In this document: positions 22,999 to 33,497 of the stretch, piece after piece
Position numbering within the stretch: the first letter of the stretch is position 1
How the letters are laid out: every line of letters starts with the position of its first letter
Assembly: GCA_024663395.1 (NCBI GenBank)
Contig: JANFAH010000003.1
Span: 62,001 to 126,000, forward strand
Direction: 5' to 3'
Length of the DNA: 64,000 nt
DNA from: Pisolithus tinctorius
Lineage: Eukaryota > Basidiomycota > Agaricomycetes > Boletales > Pisolithaceae
Translations under genes and position numbers: made by a program
The notes under the pieces: model-generated
The model's input: only the letters and a program-made list of their open reading frames with translations
Told to the model about the DNA's origin: nothing
Database searches by the model: none

Positions 22999-24473
22999 TC
23001 ACATGACAAGGTACAATCATAGATCATGTGACCTTTTACATAATGATCATGTGGCAATAACTCTCCGGTCCATTGGCTTATGTAATAGGTCACATGACTG
23101 TACTCATCATGTGATCTCACCTCTAGCACTCTGCACGTGACTCAATCCATATCACATGACCAGCAATCCCACCCCTATTCGCATGCTGGGCATTCGTGGC
23201 TGTGCTAAAAATGCGAATTGTGTCCCCACCCATTCAATTCTTGACATATGGATCTGAATTTTTGTGTGTAGAATAGGCTACCATGTTGCTACACATTGTC
23301 AAAGGCACAGCTGGTTTTGTCCAGTAGTTGCTGAGATATAATGGAAATGACAATGCTAACAAAACATCACATCATTCAACTTACACATCCTTCATGCCAT
23401 ATCTGACACTTCAGAAGGGTTGGACACATGCATATCAATTCATAGACAAAGTTTGGTGTCACCCCACTCAGATCTGAGAGAGCAAGATGCAAAATAAAGA
23501 TTCAAGAGTGTGGGAAAGTGGGAAAAAGTCCCAAAATAACATATGGAGATTTTGAAAACATATCAAAAATGTGGATTTGCACACATCACAGTGACCCTGC
23601 CAACCCAGACTTTGGGTGAGGAATGCAGCAATATGGCCTACCATGTTGGCACCATGTGCCTGGTGAGATATCCCTTTAAACATGTCAAAATTGCGAAAAT
23701 GTGTGCAATGGGGTAGTGATGTTGACCTTGCACTGGCATAAATCTCCCATTGTCTCAATGAGTCAAGTGTACCATTTCGCATTTTTGACCATTTGCAGTG
23801 AGTATCACATCAGGCACTTGTTACTAATATCTTCCACCATGGCCCAATATCCCTCACCTAAGTTCTGGTAGTGGTAGCTGCACTGTGGGATGTGCTGTGC
23901 TATGTTTTTGATATGTTTTCAAAATCTCCACTATTTTATTTTCTCTTTTGAAGCTTTCCCACGCTTCTGGGATCAGTATTTGGCTTGCTGTTCACTCAAT
24001 TCTAAATGGATAAACTTGAAACTTTGGAAATGCATTGAAAGAATCTTCTTCAACCCTCCTGAAGTTTCAGATATGGCATGAAGGATGTGTAAGTTGAATG
24101 GTGTGATGTTTGTTGGCATTTTCATTTCCATTATATCTCAGCAACTGCTGGACCAGACAGCCTGTGCCTTTGACAATGTGTAGCAACATGGTAGCCTATT
24201 CTACACACAAAAATTCAGATCCATATGTCAAGAATTGAATGGGTGGGGGACACAATTCGCATTTTTAGCACAGCCACGAATGCCCAGCATGCGAATAGGG
24301 GTGGGATTGCTGGTCATGTGATATGGATTGAGTCACGTGCAGAGTGCTAGAGGTGAGATCACATGATGAGTACAGTCATGTGACCTATTACATAAGCCAA
24401 TGGACCGGAGAGTTATTGCCACATGATCATTATGTAAAGGTCACATGATCTATGATTGTACCTTGTCATGTGA
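22999..24473. repeat. Large inverted repeat with many TCACGTGA-type palindromes
   Basis: The left arm (22999 to about 23420) matches the reverse complement of the right arm (about 24046 to 24473) closely over some 420 bp. Weaker matching continues inwards to about 23585 and 23883. The outer parts of both arms are studded with RTCACRTG-like words and their decayed forms (TCACATGA, TCATGTGA, ACATGACC). No protein was recognised inside. It is probably a non-autonomous DNA element, but no end sequence or target duplication could be fixed. Confidence 0.75.
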
Positions 24474-24479
24474 CATTGA

Positions 24480-24840
24480 TTAAGTCACATGCATATTTTC
24501 CCACGATCACGTGATAAATTACGTAACAGAACGCTCCAGATGATCGCCATCACGTAATCGATTACGTAAAAATCACGTGATCTAGGGTCATCTCTGCTTA
24601 TGTCACTCATCATGTGACCATCACATCTACTGGTCACATGCTCATCTGTATAGCCACAGTACAAGTGCAAATTATCAATATTCGTGACAGGGCAACCTGC
24701 CATGGGAACATTCCAATCTGAATTTTTTTCAAACACCGACAGAGGTTGTCACTCAGGGGGCATTGTCTATATGGGAAGTGGTAGTTGCCATGAATTCTGT
24801 AACTGCTTTTGTGGTAACTACCACATTGCTTGGTCAAAGT
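24480..24840. other. Palindrome-rich spacer
   Basis: Continues the TCACGTGA theme with intact CpG: GATCACGTGATAAATTACGTAAC near 24505 (quoted in parts: ATCACGTGAT and TTACGTAA), CATCACGTAATCGATTACGT near 24549, AATCACGTGATC near 24571. A hairpin-like TGGTAGTTGCC…GGTAACTACCA lies near 24777-24822. The boundary with the CpG-rich gypsy A neighbourhood is at about 24850. Confidence 0.55.
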
Positions 24841-24897
24841 CAGCAGACTCTGGTGGTGCGAGCTGCCTGAGGGGGTGGAGCCTGAGGTTGAGGAGAC

Positions 24898-25496
24898 TGG
24901 GGTGAAGTCTGGGAAGAAGCGAGCGCCGGAGGACGTGACATCGCCGAGGGCCGGGGAGGAGAAGAAGTCATTCGAACCGGGTCTGGGGTGCCCGGTGAGT
25001 CGGAAGCCGGCCCCTCAGGAGTGGTAGCGCCCACTACCGTCTCCTCCGACCCTTTGGTTGCGGTGGTGACCAAGGGTTTCGAGCTGATCGCAGCTGCCAT
25101 GGACCGTCAGACCGCGGAGATGTGAGCCGGGAGGGAGACCCAGTGCCGATTCAACAGTTGGCTGGGTGACTTGCTCGGTGAGTTCGAGTTCGTCCTTTGT
25201 CCGACCCCCCCGGCATCCAAGTCCAGTGAAGAGCTGCACTCGGACGTGGCAGACCTGGAGCTCAAGAGTCTCCAGTCGGAGCGCGAGGGAGTGGGGGTGG
25301 AGTTGGACGAGAGGATCATGCGCCGGCCCGAGGACGTGCGCATGAAGGGTCGGTGGTCCAGGTCAGAGAGTGGGGAGGAAAAAGAGCTTCGGACGAGCGA
25401 GGGCGAGGTGTTCGAGGGGATTCTGAGTGAGTACCGGTCTGAACTGAATGCCGATGTAAACGTGAATACCGTGTATATATATATTCCTTTTTTTTA
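24898..25496 (+). pseudogene. Antisense reading frame at the 3' side of gypsy A
   Basis: Frame 1 stays open from about 24898 to the stop at 25496 except for one TGA at 25123-25125. It is CpG-rich. The protein is rich in Glu, Ser, Arg and Gly: KGFELIAAAMDRQTAEM, stop, AGRETQCRFNSWLGDLLGEF, then DVADLELKSLQSEREGVGVE and RWSRSESGEEKELRTSEGEV. No known domain. It converges on the chromodomain end of gypsy A with only about 80 bp between the stops. It could be an accessory frame of the retroelement or an unrelated host fragment. See the similar arrangement beside gypsy B. Confidence 0.4.
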
Positions 25497-25574
25497 ATGC
25501 ATCAACTATCCTGCTATAGTAAGAAAAGGCAACTACAAGGAAGGAGGAGAGAAAGGAAAATGTAGACGGTTGTA

Positions 25575-25835
25575 CTAGCTAGAGGTTGGTCCGGGTTTAC
25601 CAGGATAACTGGCATGGAAAGCCGCGAGTAGGTCCTCGGCATTGCCCAGCTCGGTGGCCAGCAGCCAGGACATTTCTTCGTCGGTGCCCTCATAGCCGGC
25701 CCAGCGCACCAAGTACTGTAGCTTGCACTTTCGTCGCCGGTCTACTTTTGAGTCAAGGATCTCAGCGATCTCGTACTCTGGTTCACCATCCACCTTGACC
25801 GGGGTGGTGGGGCTGTGTTCGGTTTGGGATGACAT
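25575..25835 (-). pseudogene. Gypsy A chromodomain
   Basis: VDGEPEYEIAEILDSKVDRR, then LQYLVRWAGYEGTDEEMSWL and ELGNAEDLLAAFHASYPGKP. This is a C-terminal integrase chromodomain with the E-Y-E-V/I-E-x-I-L-D and Y-L-V-R-W cores. In chromoviruses it steers integration to chromatin marks. It forms the last part of Pol; the stop at 25575 faces the antisense frame. Confidence 0.88.
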
Positions 25836-25850
25836 TGGGGTGTGCTGGTT

Positions 25851-27118
25851 CTAGTTGTGATACGTGGAACACCGGGTGTACCACACGCATGGAGTCTGGG
25901 AGACGAAGGTGAACGAGTGGGTGCCGGGCTGGGCTATTACCGAGTAGGGGCCTAGGTTCTTGTCTGCGAGTTTCTGTGATGGCCTTGTGGTCCGGAAGTA
26001 CTTGGCTTTGACATAGACCTGGTCGCCGAGGTTGATCTCGGGCGCTGGTAGCCTTTTCGCATCTGCCAGACCTTGGTATCTAGCTTGGGCTAGTGCCATC
26101 TCTTCTCGTAGGAAACTGATGTAGCTCGTCTAGGTCCACGGCGTAGTCCTAGCTCATGCCGAGGACAAGTCCCTTTCGGGGAAGACTGAGAGGTTAGGGT
26201 GATAACCCTTGTTGGCGAAGAAGGGGAGACACCGGTGGTAGCACTCAGGGCATTGTTGTAGGCAAACTCGGCCAATGGAAGTAGCTCGGCCCAGTTATCC
26301 TGTTGGTAGTTGCAATACACCCGGAGGTACTGTTCCAAGGTCTGATTTGCTCGTTCAGTCTGGCCATCTCCTTCCGGGTGGTATCCAGAAGTGAAGTGTA
26401 GGCGCATGTCCAGCGCTTTACCCAAGGACTGGAAGAAGTGCGAGACAAATTCAGAGCCTCGGTCGGAGGTTACATGTGCCGGGACACCATGTTTTGAGAA
26501 CACATGGAGTAGAAAGAGCTTAGCAAGCTCAGGGGAGGTAATGGTGTCGTGGGTGGGTATGAATATAGCTTGCTTGGACAGTCGGTCCACGACCACCAGG
26601 ATAGCGGTGTGACCACCGGACGCCGGTAGGTGCTCAATGAAATCCATAGAAATGGAATTCCATGGCTTTTCCGGTATCGGCAGTTGTTTCAGGGTGCCGT
26701 ATGGTCGGTGTCTAGGTGTTTTGGCTCTCGCGCACGTAGTACAGGACCTTACATACTCCTTGACGAAGGTGCGAATGCCGGGCCAGGTGTACTCTCGCCG
26801 GATCAGTTCCAACGTCCAATTCTGGCCTGAAGGTCCTGACAGTGGGTGATCATGCTTGTACCGAAGGACCTTGAGTCGGAGGTCGTTGGCATCTGGTACA
26901 TAGATCCGGTTATCAAGACGTAGCAGGCCGGTGCTGTCGACCGACCACCGAGGGTCGGAGGTGTCTGTGAGTCGGTGTTGGGACAGTGGGTCTGAGGGTA
27001 GTGCGGCGAGTATTTTGTTGTGGAGTTGCTCTACGTCCATTAGAAGGCTGGCACGTAGTATGGGGTACTCCAAGCATGTGGCGTGGAGAGCCGAGACCAG
27101 CTGTTCTTGCATGAACAC
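25851..27118 (-). pseudogene. Gypsy A integrase
   Basis: Open frame 27118-26090. Zinc-binding region KHDHPLSGPSGQNWTLEL and VRSCTTCARAKTPRHRPYG, with Pro where the second His of the HHCC set is His in copy B. The catalytic core has SISMDFIEH (first Asp), VTSDRGSEF (second Asp, 26462-26464) and DGQTERANQ (Glu, 26354-26356). It continues to 25851 in other frames with DQVYVKAKYFRTTRPSQKLA, an integrase C-terminal (GPY/F-like) segment. Inserts cDNA into the chromosome. The His-to-Pro change may weaken the zinc domain. Confidence 0.85.
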
Positions 27119-27263
27119 CGGTCGGAGGTTGTGGGGGTTTGCCTGGGCATAGCCCCTATCCCCCTCTTTGGGGTAGACGTCCCATCATCTAGTGAGAGCG
27201 TCAGGCTTAGCACCAAGCTTACCCAGGCAGAAACGGATGATGAGGTTGAACTGTGACAAGTAC

Positions 27264-28330
27264 TCAGACCACCGGGCTTGCCGGCGGTGTGAGTACCTTA
27301 GAGGTCGAGAAGTATTCTAGGTTCTTGTGGTCGGTGACCACATCAATGGGTAGAGGGGCACCCTCCAAGTAGTGTCTCCAGGCCCGGAAGGCTTCAAAGA
27401 TAGCGAGTAGCTCCTTATCGTGGGTGTCATAGTTGAGCTCCGGCGCAGACAGTGTCTGGGAGTAAAAGGCGACCGGGCGAAGTTGGTTGTCTTCACCAGT
27501 GATGGATAGTATGCCAGCGATGGCATAGTCCGAAGCATCGGTTTCCACTGTGAGTTGAGCGCCGGGAATGAAGTGAGTAAGGACAGGAGCGGTGGTGAAA
27601 GCTTCTTTGAGCTATTGAAGGCCGATCGGCACTCCTCGGAGAAGTTCCAGGGTATGTTTTTTCGTGTGAGGTGGGTCAAGGGGATGACGATGTCTGAGTA
27701 GTTGTAGATGAAGCGTCGGTAGAAGTTGGCGAAGCCTAGGAAGGACTGAATGTCCTTGACCTTCCGGGGTTTGGGCCAGTCGCAGATGGCTTTGATCTTT
27801 TCGCCGGACATGCTCAGGCCAGTCGGCGAAAGGCAGTAGCCTAGGTATTCTACCGACTCGGAATGGAACTCACATTTTTGGTTTGGCATACAGGCCATGT
27901 TTCCGGAGTCGGCGCAGAACCTCTTTAACATGCTGCCAGTGTGAGTTCTCATCGTTGGAGTAGATGAGTATGTCATCCAGGTAGACCACGATGCACACAT
28001 CTAGGAGATCAGCGAACACTGTGTTGACGAAGCGTTGGAACGCGCTGGGGCATTGGATAGACCGAAGGGCATGACAAGCCACTCAAAGGAGCCATACCGA
28101 GTGCGGAACGTGGTCTTCCACTCATCGCCATCGGCGACCCGGACTAGGTGATACGCATGCCTGAGGTCGATTTTGGTGTAGACCTTGGCCAGGATGGCGA
28201 GTCCAGGAGGTCAGTGATGAGGGGAGTGGGTACCGGTCCTTTTTGGTGATCTTGTTCAAGCCCCGGAAGTCGACACAAAGCCAAAGGGAGCCGTCCTTCT
28301 TCTTGACAAAGAGGACCGGCACTCCATGGG
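27264..28330 (-). pseudogene. Gypsy A reverse transcriptase and RNase H, frame-broken
   Basis: RT begins with [20 protein letters not shown] and [14 protein letters not shown] (28322-28220); a one-base deletion relative to copy B then shifts the frame near 28200. The palm block has [20 protein letters not shown] and the catalytic YLDD at 27972-27983. It continues in another frame with GEKIKAICDWPKPRKVKDIQ and SFLGFANFYRRFIYNYSD. RNase H follows in yet another frame: [51 protein letters not shown] (27548-27264). Catalytic residues are present; frames are not continuous. Confidence 0.85.
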
Positions 28331-28731
28331 GGGAAGAGGTCGGTCGGATGAACCCGGTAGCCAGATGCTCGTCTAAGAAGGCCCGGAGAGCTTCAAGCTC
28401 TACCGGTGACAGGGAGTAGATAGGGCCGAGGGGTGGTGATGAGTCTCCTTCCAGCTCGATCTTAAGATCGTGTTCTCAGTGGGGTGCTAGGGTAGTGGCG
28501 TTGGATTTACTGAACACGTCGGCATACTCATGGTACTCCGGTGGAACGCCAGAGAGGTTCGGTGCGTCTTCTACTTTTGAAGACCGAAGAGAGGTGAGGG
28601 CCGAGGGTGAAGCTGGAGGCTGAACTGAGAGGACCCTTCAAGTTTACATGCCCGGACATAGGCTGCGGCATTGATGAAGGTGATAGGTGGGCAAGTCAAG
28701 CCCGGTGCAACCGGTTTCTCTAATTGCGGGG

Positions 28732-29150
28732 TCAGATGCTCGCTAGAGCCGAGGGTGGTTGGTCCGGGAGCTGAAGGCTCAGGGTCAGGGGGTGACGTCG
28801 GGGGGTCTGGCACTCGTTGTACAGGCGTCTGGAATCTATACTGCTCGAGACCCAGTCAATCGATGGATTGTGTTGGGTGAGCCAGTTGTATCCTAAGACT
28901 GCCTTGCACTTGGAGTCCAGCGGGGTTGCATAGAGGGTGACCGGGGTTGCATCACCGGAGGGAAAAATGAAGACGAGGTCTGCTGCCTGGGTGATGACCG
29001 AGTTGGATGTGCCGTCAAACAGCCGAAGCTGGACCGGCGGGACAGAGTAAAGGGGAACAGAGATTTTATTTGCAAACTTTATATCTATAAAACAGTGCAT
29101 AGAGCCGGAGTCGACGAGTACCGGGAAACCGGCTCGTCGTAGGATGCTAG
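28732..29150 (-). pseudogene. Gypsy A aspartic protease region
   Basis: Minus-strand reading gives VLVDSGSMHCFIDI, with the retropepsin DSGS at about 29103-29114, then VQLRLFDGTSNSVIT and CKAVLGYNWLTQHNPSIDWV. The latter is the LG-NWL motif typical of the gypsy protease end. Cleaves the Gag-Pol polyprotein. No stop inside this block. Confidence 0.8.
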
Positions 29151-29359
29151 AGAAATGGTAGGCATAAGACTATTCGGGTTACAAAGAGCAGACGCATTGA
29201 GCTTAACCTCCGAGAGCACACCACCGGAGTCAATGCGGTCCTTGGGGTGTGCGAGGTTCTGAGGACCGCCGACTATTTTTTTGCCTCGGTGGAGGCCTCT
29301 GGTGTGGCTTCCGGAGCTGCCGCAGCTGCTCTAGCTTTGGCCACCTTCTTGGGGCATTC

Positions 29360-30634
29360 CTTGGCTATGTGACCATCCCCTCCACAGAACATGCAGAGCT
29401 TTAGGTCGAAACGTTGCTTTTGCTCGGCAGCCATTAACTTTCCATCCTTGCCGAGTTTGTTGCTGGCTGTTTCGGGCTTTGAAGACCTGGCGTTGGTACT
29501 GCCGGTCTTTGGTGTAGCGGGGGACTGGGAGGTGTTGGATGCCGAGGTTTTCCCTTTGTCAGTGTTTAAGTCTCTATTGCCGGTCTTTGACGAGTTCTGG
29601 TTGCCGGAAGACCGGTTCTGGCGTTGGACCTCTTCATGTCGTTCCCAGTAGCAGGCGTCTATGTCCTGAGCTAGACGGCGAAGGTCTCAAGGGTGCGGGT
29701 TTGCCTACCCGGCTTATCTCGTCTTTGATTCGGTCAGGGAGACCGGCATAGAAGAAGTGGCGGAGAGCCCCGTCACCGTATCCCCAGACCTGGGTAGCTA
29801 GCCTATTGAACTCGACCATGTATTTATTGATGCGGTGGGTTTTTCATAGTTAGGTGGTCGAGTTGGCTCTCGGCTTCTGCTACCGGGTCATGGGGACCGA
29901 AGGTCGACTGGAGTTCGATGACAAACTCGCACCAGCTGTCCATCCACAGGGGTGGGTCCTCAGGTTCGCTGGTGAGAAGAAGGTCTGGCTCGAACCATTC
30001 GAGTGCCATTCCCTTGAGGTAGGATTGAGCGAAGGTTACCTTTCGGCAGTCATCGCAGAAGGTTCGGGGTTTGTTCTGGAAAGTTAACTCGCACTGGAGG
30101 AACTGTTGGAGCTTCTTTGGGTCGGTGCCGTCGAAGGTGTCCAGTTCTCGGACCTTGGCTGATCCTGAGCTTCCCTCGGTGTCTCGGCGGGAAGACCGGG
30201 CGAGGGACTGTACGGCCCTGGTGAGGCTGTCTAAGACCCTTAGCTGTAGGTTTCCTTCAGTTTCCTCGTGTTCACCTTCCTCGGGATTAGGCCCGAAAGG
30301 ATCGTCGTTGTTATCATTGTCGTCATCACTGGAGTGATGGTCAGAGTCGTCCGGGTCGTCATCACCATCACCTCCGGGGTTACCAAAGGGAGCGGAAGGT
30401 CGACGACCAGCTGGTGTTGGTGTACCTCGATCGTTGGAAGCTGGTGCAGTACCGGAACGACAGGCTGAGAATCCTTGGAACTGCTGCACGACCGCAGAAG
30501 TCCGGCAGTGACTGGCGAGGGAACTGAGGGTCGACGCGGCGAAGGTCGTCTGAGGTTTCGGGTTGGGTTGGTCTCGAGGCAGAGGCGGACTCTAAAGCGC
30601 GGTCTGCTCGAGCTTGGGTGCGAGTTCTGGTCAT
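29360..30634 (-). pseudogene. Gypsy A gag, frame-broken
   Basis: Probable start MTRTRTQARADRALES at 30634. After a frame change near 30490 the main Gag block runs 30489-29824: an acidic DDDPDDSDHHSSDDDNDNND stretch, then the Retrotrans_gag core VRELDTFDGTDPKKLQQFLQ, VTFAQSYLKGMALEWFEPDL. Another frame change leads to MVEFNRLATQVWGYG…LPDRIKDEISRVGKP (29819-29634). A CCHC zinc knuckle (CMFCGGDGHIAKEC) lies at about 29365-29410. Gag forms the retrotransposon particle and packages RNA. Confidence 0.8.
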
Positions 30635-30673
30635 GGGGGTGAGTGACTTGCACAAGTGGAAGTCTGAATATAC

Positions 30674-31158
30674 TGTTAAGTCCATGACTGGGACGGGGGT
30701 CGAAGGCCGAAGGCCGAGCGCCGGGGGCAACAACCCTTGGTCTTAGCTCGTGCACTAGACCCTTGCACAAGCCGGGTTGAGGTCAGAGAAAGCCGAGGGG
30801 ATCAGGAGCGAAAGCCGAGAGTCAACTTGGGCTTAAGCTGGGGACTTGGGGGTGAACTAAGTTGATATTCAGACTGGGGGGCTAAGTACAACGTACGTAG
30901 AGTATATATACCGAAGACCGGTAACCGAAGGCTGGGGTTGCCGGTGGGAGACTAAATAGCTGTACAAGAAACCAACTAAAGGTTAAGCGAGGAGACAGGG
31001 ATCGGAGAGCCGAAGACAGACACTGCCCCGACACAAGCGAGGGCAGTACAAAGACTAACTAGAAAAGTACAGTAAGAAAACAGACCTTGTCTCGGCGTTC
31101 AGTATTGACCCGGCATTCAGAACCTAAGACCGAACCGAGGGTTTCTTGGTATATGACA
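30674..31158 (-). repeat. 5' LTR of gypsy A (485 bp)
   Basis: On the minus strand it starts TGTCATATACC and ends GACTTAACA, followed by GTATATTC. Copy B has the equivalent junction GACTTGACA/GTATATTT, which fixes the LTR end. The solo LTR at 42616-43201 ends with the same CCAGACTTAACA. A TATATA stretch near 30905 could be the promoter TATA box. Confidence 0.75.
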
Positions 31159-31305
31159 GTTTGGACTGAACATTAGTACTCTGGAAAGCTTAGGGTCACC
31201 CCTTTCTGATGATATAGGTATCATGATTATCTGTGCAGAATAGCCCAAGCTACATTGGCAGCAAATCACACCTCATAAACATTGCAATGGTTTTGTCCCT
31301 CACCA
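31159..31305. repeat. Truncated arm of the foldback element family
   Basis: GTTTGGACTGAACATTAGTA and GTACTCTGGAAAGCTTAGGG match the arm of copy 1 (22730-22872) and run to a degenerate end …TTTTGTCCCTCACCA next to TA. The inner side is cut exactly at the gypsy A LTR, so gypsy A inserted into a foldback copy. The other half of this copy is not found left of gypsy A. Confidence 0.8.
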
Positions 31306-31879
31306 TAGGGCAGGTTGCAACAAGGGCCAAGGGAATACTACTAGTGCAAAAGGAACTGAGAACAGAGACTGTGGTAAAAGGAAAGAGTCTGAAGGCAAGG
31401 AAGCAACCAGAGCACAGCAGCCATGGGTATCACAGTGCATGAGAAGGAATGAGGGCATGGGGAGGTAGTGAGGTAGGCAGGAAGACAGCATGCAAGCAGT
31501 GGTGGATGCAAGTGGTCTGGGGACATAACAATAGTTGTGGGACAACCAATGATAGGGGCTTACATGACTAGGAAATGCAGATTCCTTACACCTACAGGGG
31601 ACTTAGATGATGACCATCCCCAGTCAGCCATATGGCACAGAGGACATAAATAATGATGCCATGTTGTGATGGAGAAGGCATGGTACTGAGGATTCAAGAA
31701 CACCAGTGAATTCTCCATAGAAGCAAAGGAAGTATGGTGCTGAGGAATATGAGAAGTCTGTTGAATGCTGCATAAAGGCATCTGGACCAATGACATCAGT
31801 GCCTCATGGCCACTAAGTATATAATTGTCAGTGTGCAGCTCAAACCTTCACATCAATCCAATTCTTCCCCCCTATCATC

Positions 31880-33000
31880 AATCCCTCTCATCCATATCAT
31901 GTCTGCCAACTGTGCCCCTTGACTCTCCCAGGTCCACACAGCTACCCCTGACCTGGTCAATGAAGAGAAGGCTGCTCTGAAGGTAAGGTTTGTTGCTGCC
32001 TCCATGGCTCTGGTCACTGAGGCTAGGTGCCTCCTGGATGACAAGGAGGAGCTGTGGGAGAAGGTGATGTGGATGTGCTAATGGGAGGAGAAAACAGTAA
32101 GTGTGCAGTTCATTTGAGACTTGCAGCATTGACTGTCTTCTAGGGGAAGTGTTCCCATCATTGAGCACAGCTGAGAACTGGGCATTGACACCAATATAGA
32201 TGCAGCAGATGGGCCTGATATGGCAGAGGCCAATGAGGCCTATGAGAGGTGGGTGGCTGAGGAGATTGCATGGGGAAAGGCTGACAAAGACATGCAGATG
32301 GGAGAGGAGGCCTCACAGGATGTCAGTGAGCAGAGAGAAATGTAGAGGTGCCAGCTGCAATGGTGAAGGTGTCACACATCAAGGTGACTTGGCCTGCATG
32401 GAAGGTAAGTGTGTGTTACACATGGTATGCCAGCCTCTGACCCCAAGGGCCTTAGCATTCCTGGCAGACAATCACAGAAAGTGAGGATGAAGTCAAGGTC
32501 CCAAAGGTCACCATACTGCCTGGGTCAATCCTCCACAAGGAGCCCTGCACATTGTTCAGTGAAGAAGACCATGTGCACAGGACCAGTGGGGCACACTTGT
32601 GATGGCTGTGCACACATGAAGCAGGGGTGCAAGAAGTCAACAAAGTCAGCAGGAAAGAAGGCACAAGTTGGCATGTTGACTGGTAAGTGGCAGTCTCATC
32701 TCAGGGGGTCTGGAGCTAATGACCTGTAGTGCAGTCTTTGACATCTGCAAAGCCAGCTCTGAGGTTGCCAATGATGGTGACAATGACAAGGTCAAGGTAG
32801 TCAAAAGCCACTCACACATGAAGGGGAAGGTGCCAGTGTGCAGCACACTCAACAGCAAGGTTGTAGCCAACCTTTTGCAATCACTAGGCTGTTATGGGCT
32901 GAGGCTGTGGAGTCACAGGCTGCATACCTTTGACTTCAGGTGCATGTTGATCAGCTCACTGAGGCACTGGAGAAGATTGGGGTGGAGTAGGAATGACTGT
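31880..33000 (+). pseudogene. Decayed multi-exon gene with cysteine cluster
   Basis: Coding-like pieces in order: VNEEKAALKVRFVAASMALV and EARCLLDDKEELWEKV (about 31955-32075); DMAEANEAYERWVAEEIAWG (32217-32280); a cysteine-rich block MCTGPVGHTCDGCAHMKQGC (32570-32630) followed by a Lys/Ser-rich tail; and DGDNDKVKVVKSHSHMKGK (32775-32830). The C-x2-C-x5-C pattern recalls repeat-associated Agaricomycete proteins with a zinc-cluster-like motif. Frames and stops alternate, and splice-like GTAAGT sites occur (31981, 32404, 32680). Function unknown. Confidence 0.4.
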
Positions 33001-33497
33001 AGTTAGTTTGGATTCCACATATTTTCCTGTCTGTATGTCAGTGTGCATCATGCAAAATATACTGCTGTTTTCCTTCTGTGCAAGGTTGCAATGCAAAATG
33101 ACCTGAAGTGCTTGAACACTCTCTGTGGGACAGTTTGGCCATGGTTGGATACACTGCACAGGGTACACCTGACTTATCTTCTTCATGTGACTTTCAACCT
33201 CTCTCAGTGGTGAGTCCTTGTAGCATGATGTTGACAGTAGAATGTGATGATTTCTTGAAGTGAGAGAGATGGGATGTTTTGTTGGGTAACTGGGATGGTC
33301 TTTGGATCAGGTGTAAGGAGAAAGAAGAAGAATTGAAAGGAAAATTGATTAAGGGGTGCATGCTGACTGTGTGTTCAAAGAGGAAATGCACAGGGTAGTT
33401 GCAAGCATCTGTGGTATACAGCAGCTGAGGAGGGCATCAGTGAGACTAGTAAGAGAAGTGACAGGAGAGATGTTGTTTTAGTTATATACAATTTTTG
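33001..33497. other. No gene recognised
   Basis: CpG-poor spacer between the cysteine-cluster remnant and gypsy C. No domain, terminal repeat or RNA gene seen. Confidence 0.4.

Larger units (their letters stand above)
25575..31158 (-). mobile_element. Ty3/gypsy chromovirus, copy A (younger, CpG-rich)
   Basis: Minus-strand element with 5' LTR (30674-31158), Gag with CCHC knuckle, protease, reverse transcriptase, RNase H, integrase and chromodomain in the usual Ty3/gypsy order. Copy-and-paste retrotransposon of a fungus. Several single-base frame breaks split it, but I saw no string of TGA stops and the key catalytic motifs (DSGS, YLDD, integrase D-D-E) are intact. It sits in a foldback-type repeat: sequence just outside 31158 continues as that repeat's arm. 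No 3' LTR matching 30674-31158 was found on the left side, so the element is incomplete there. Its nearest relative in the window is copy B. Confidence 0.9.

Noticed and set aside
22940..24640. Centromere (CDEI-like RTCACRTG sites)
   Set aside because: CDEI sites define budding-yeast point centromeres; basidiomycete centromeres are regional and retroelement-rich. The motif cluster alone is not evidence.
24950..24990. tRNA gene suggested by a GGTTCGAAT B-box-like word on the minus strand
   Set aside because: No matching A box, no cloverleaf could be drawn, and it lies within an open reading frame.
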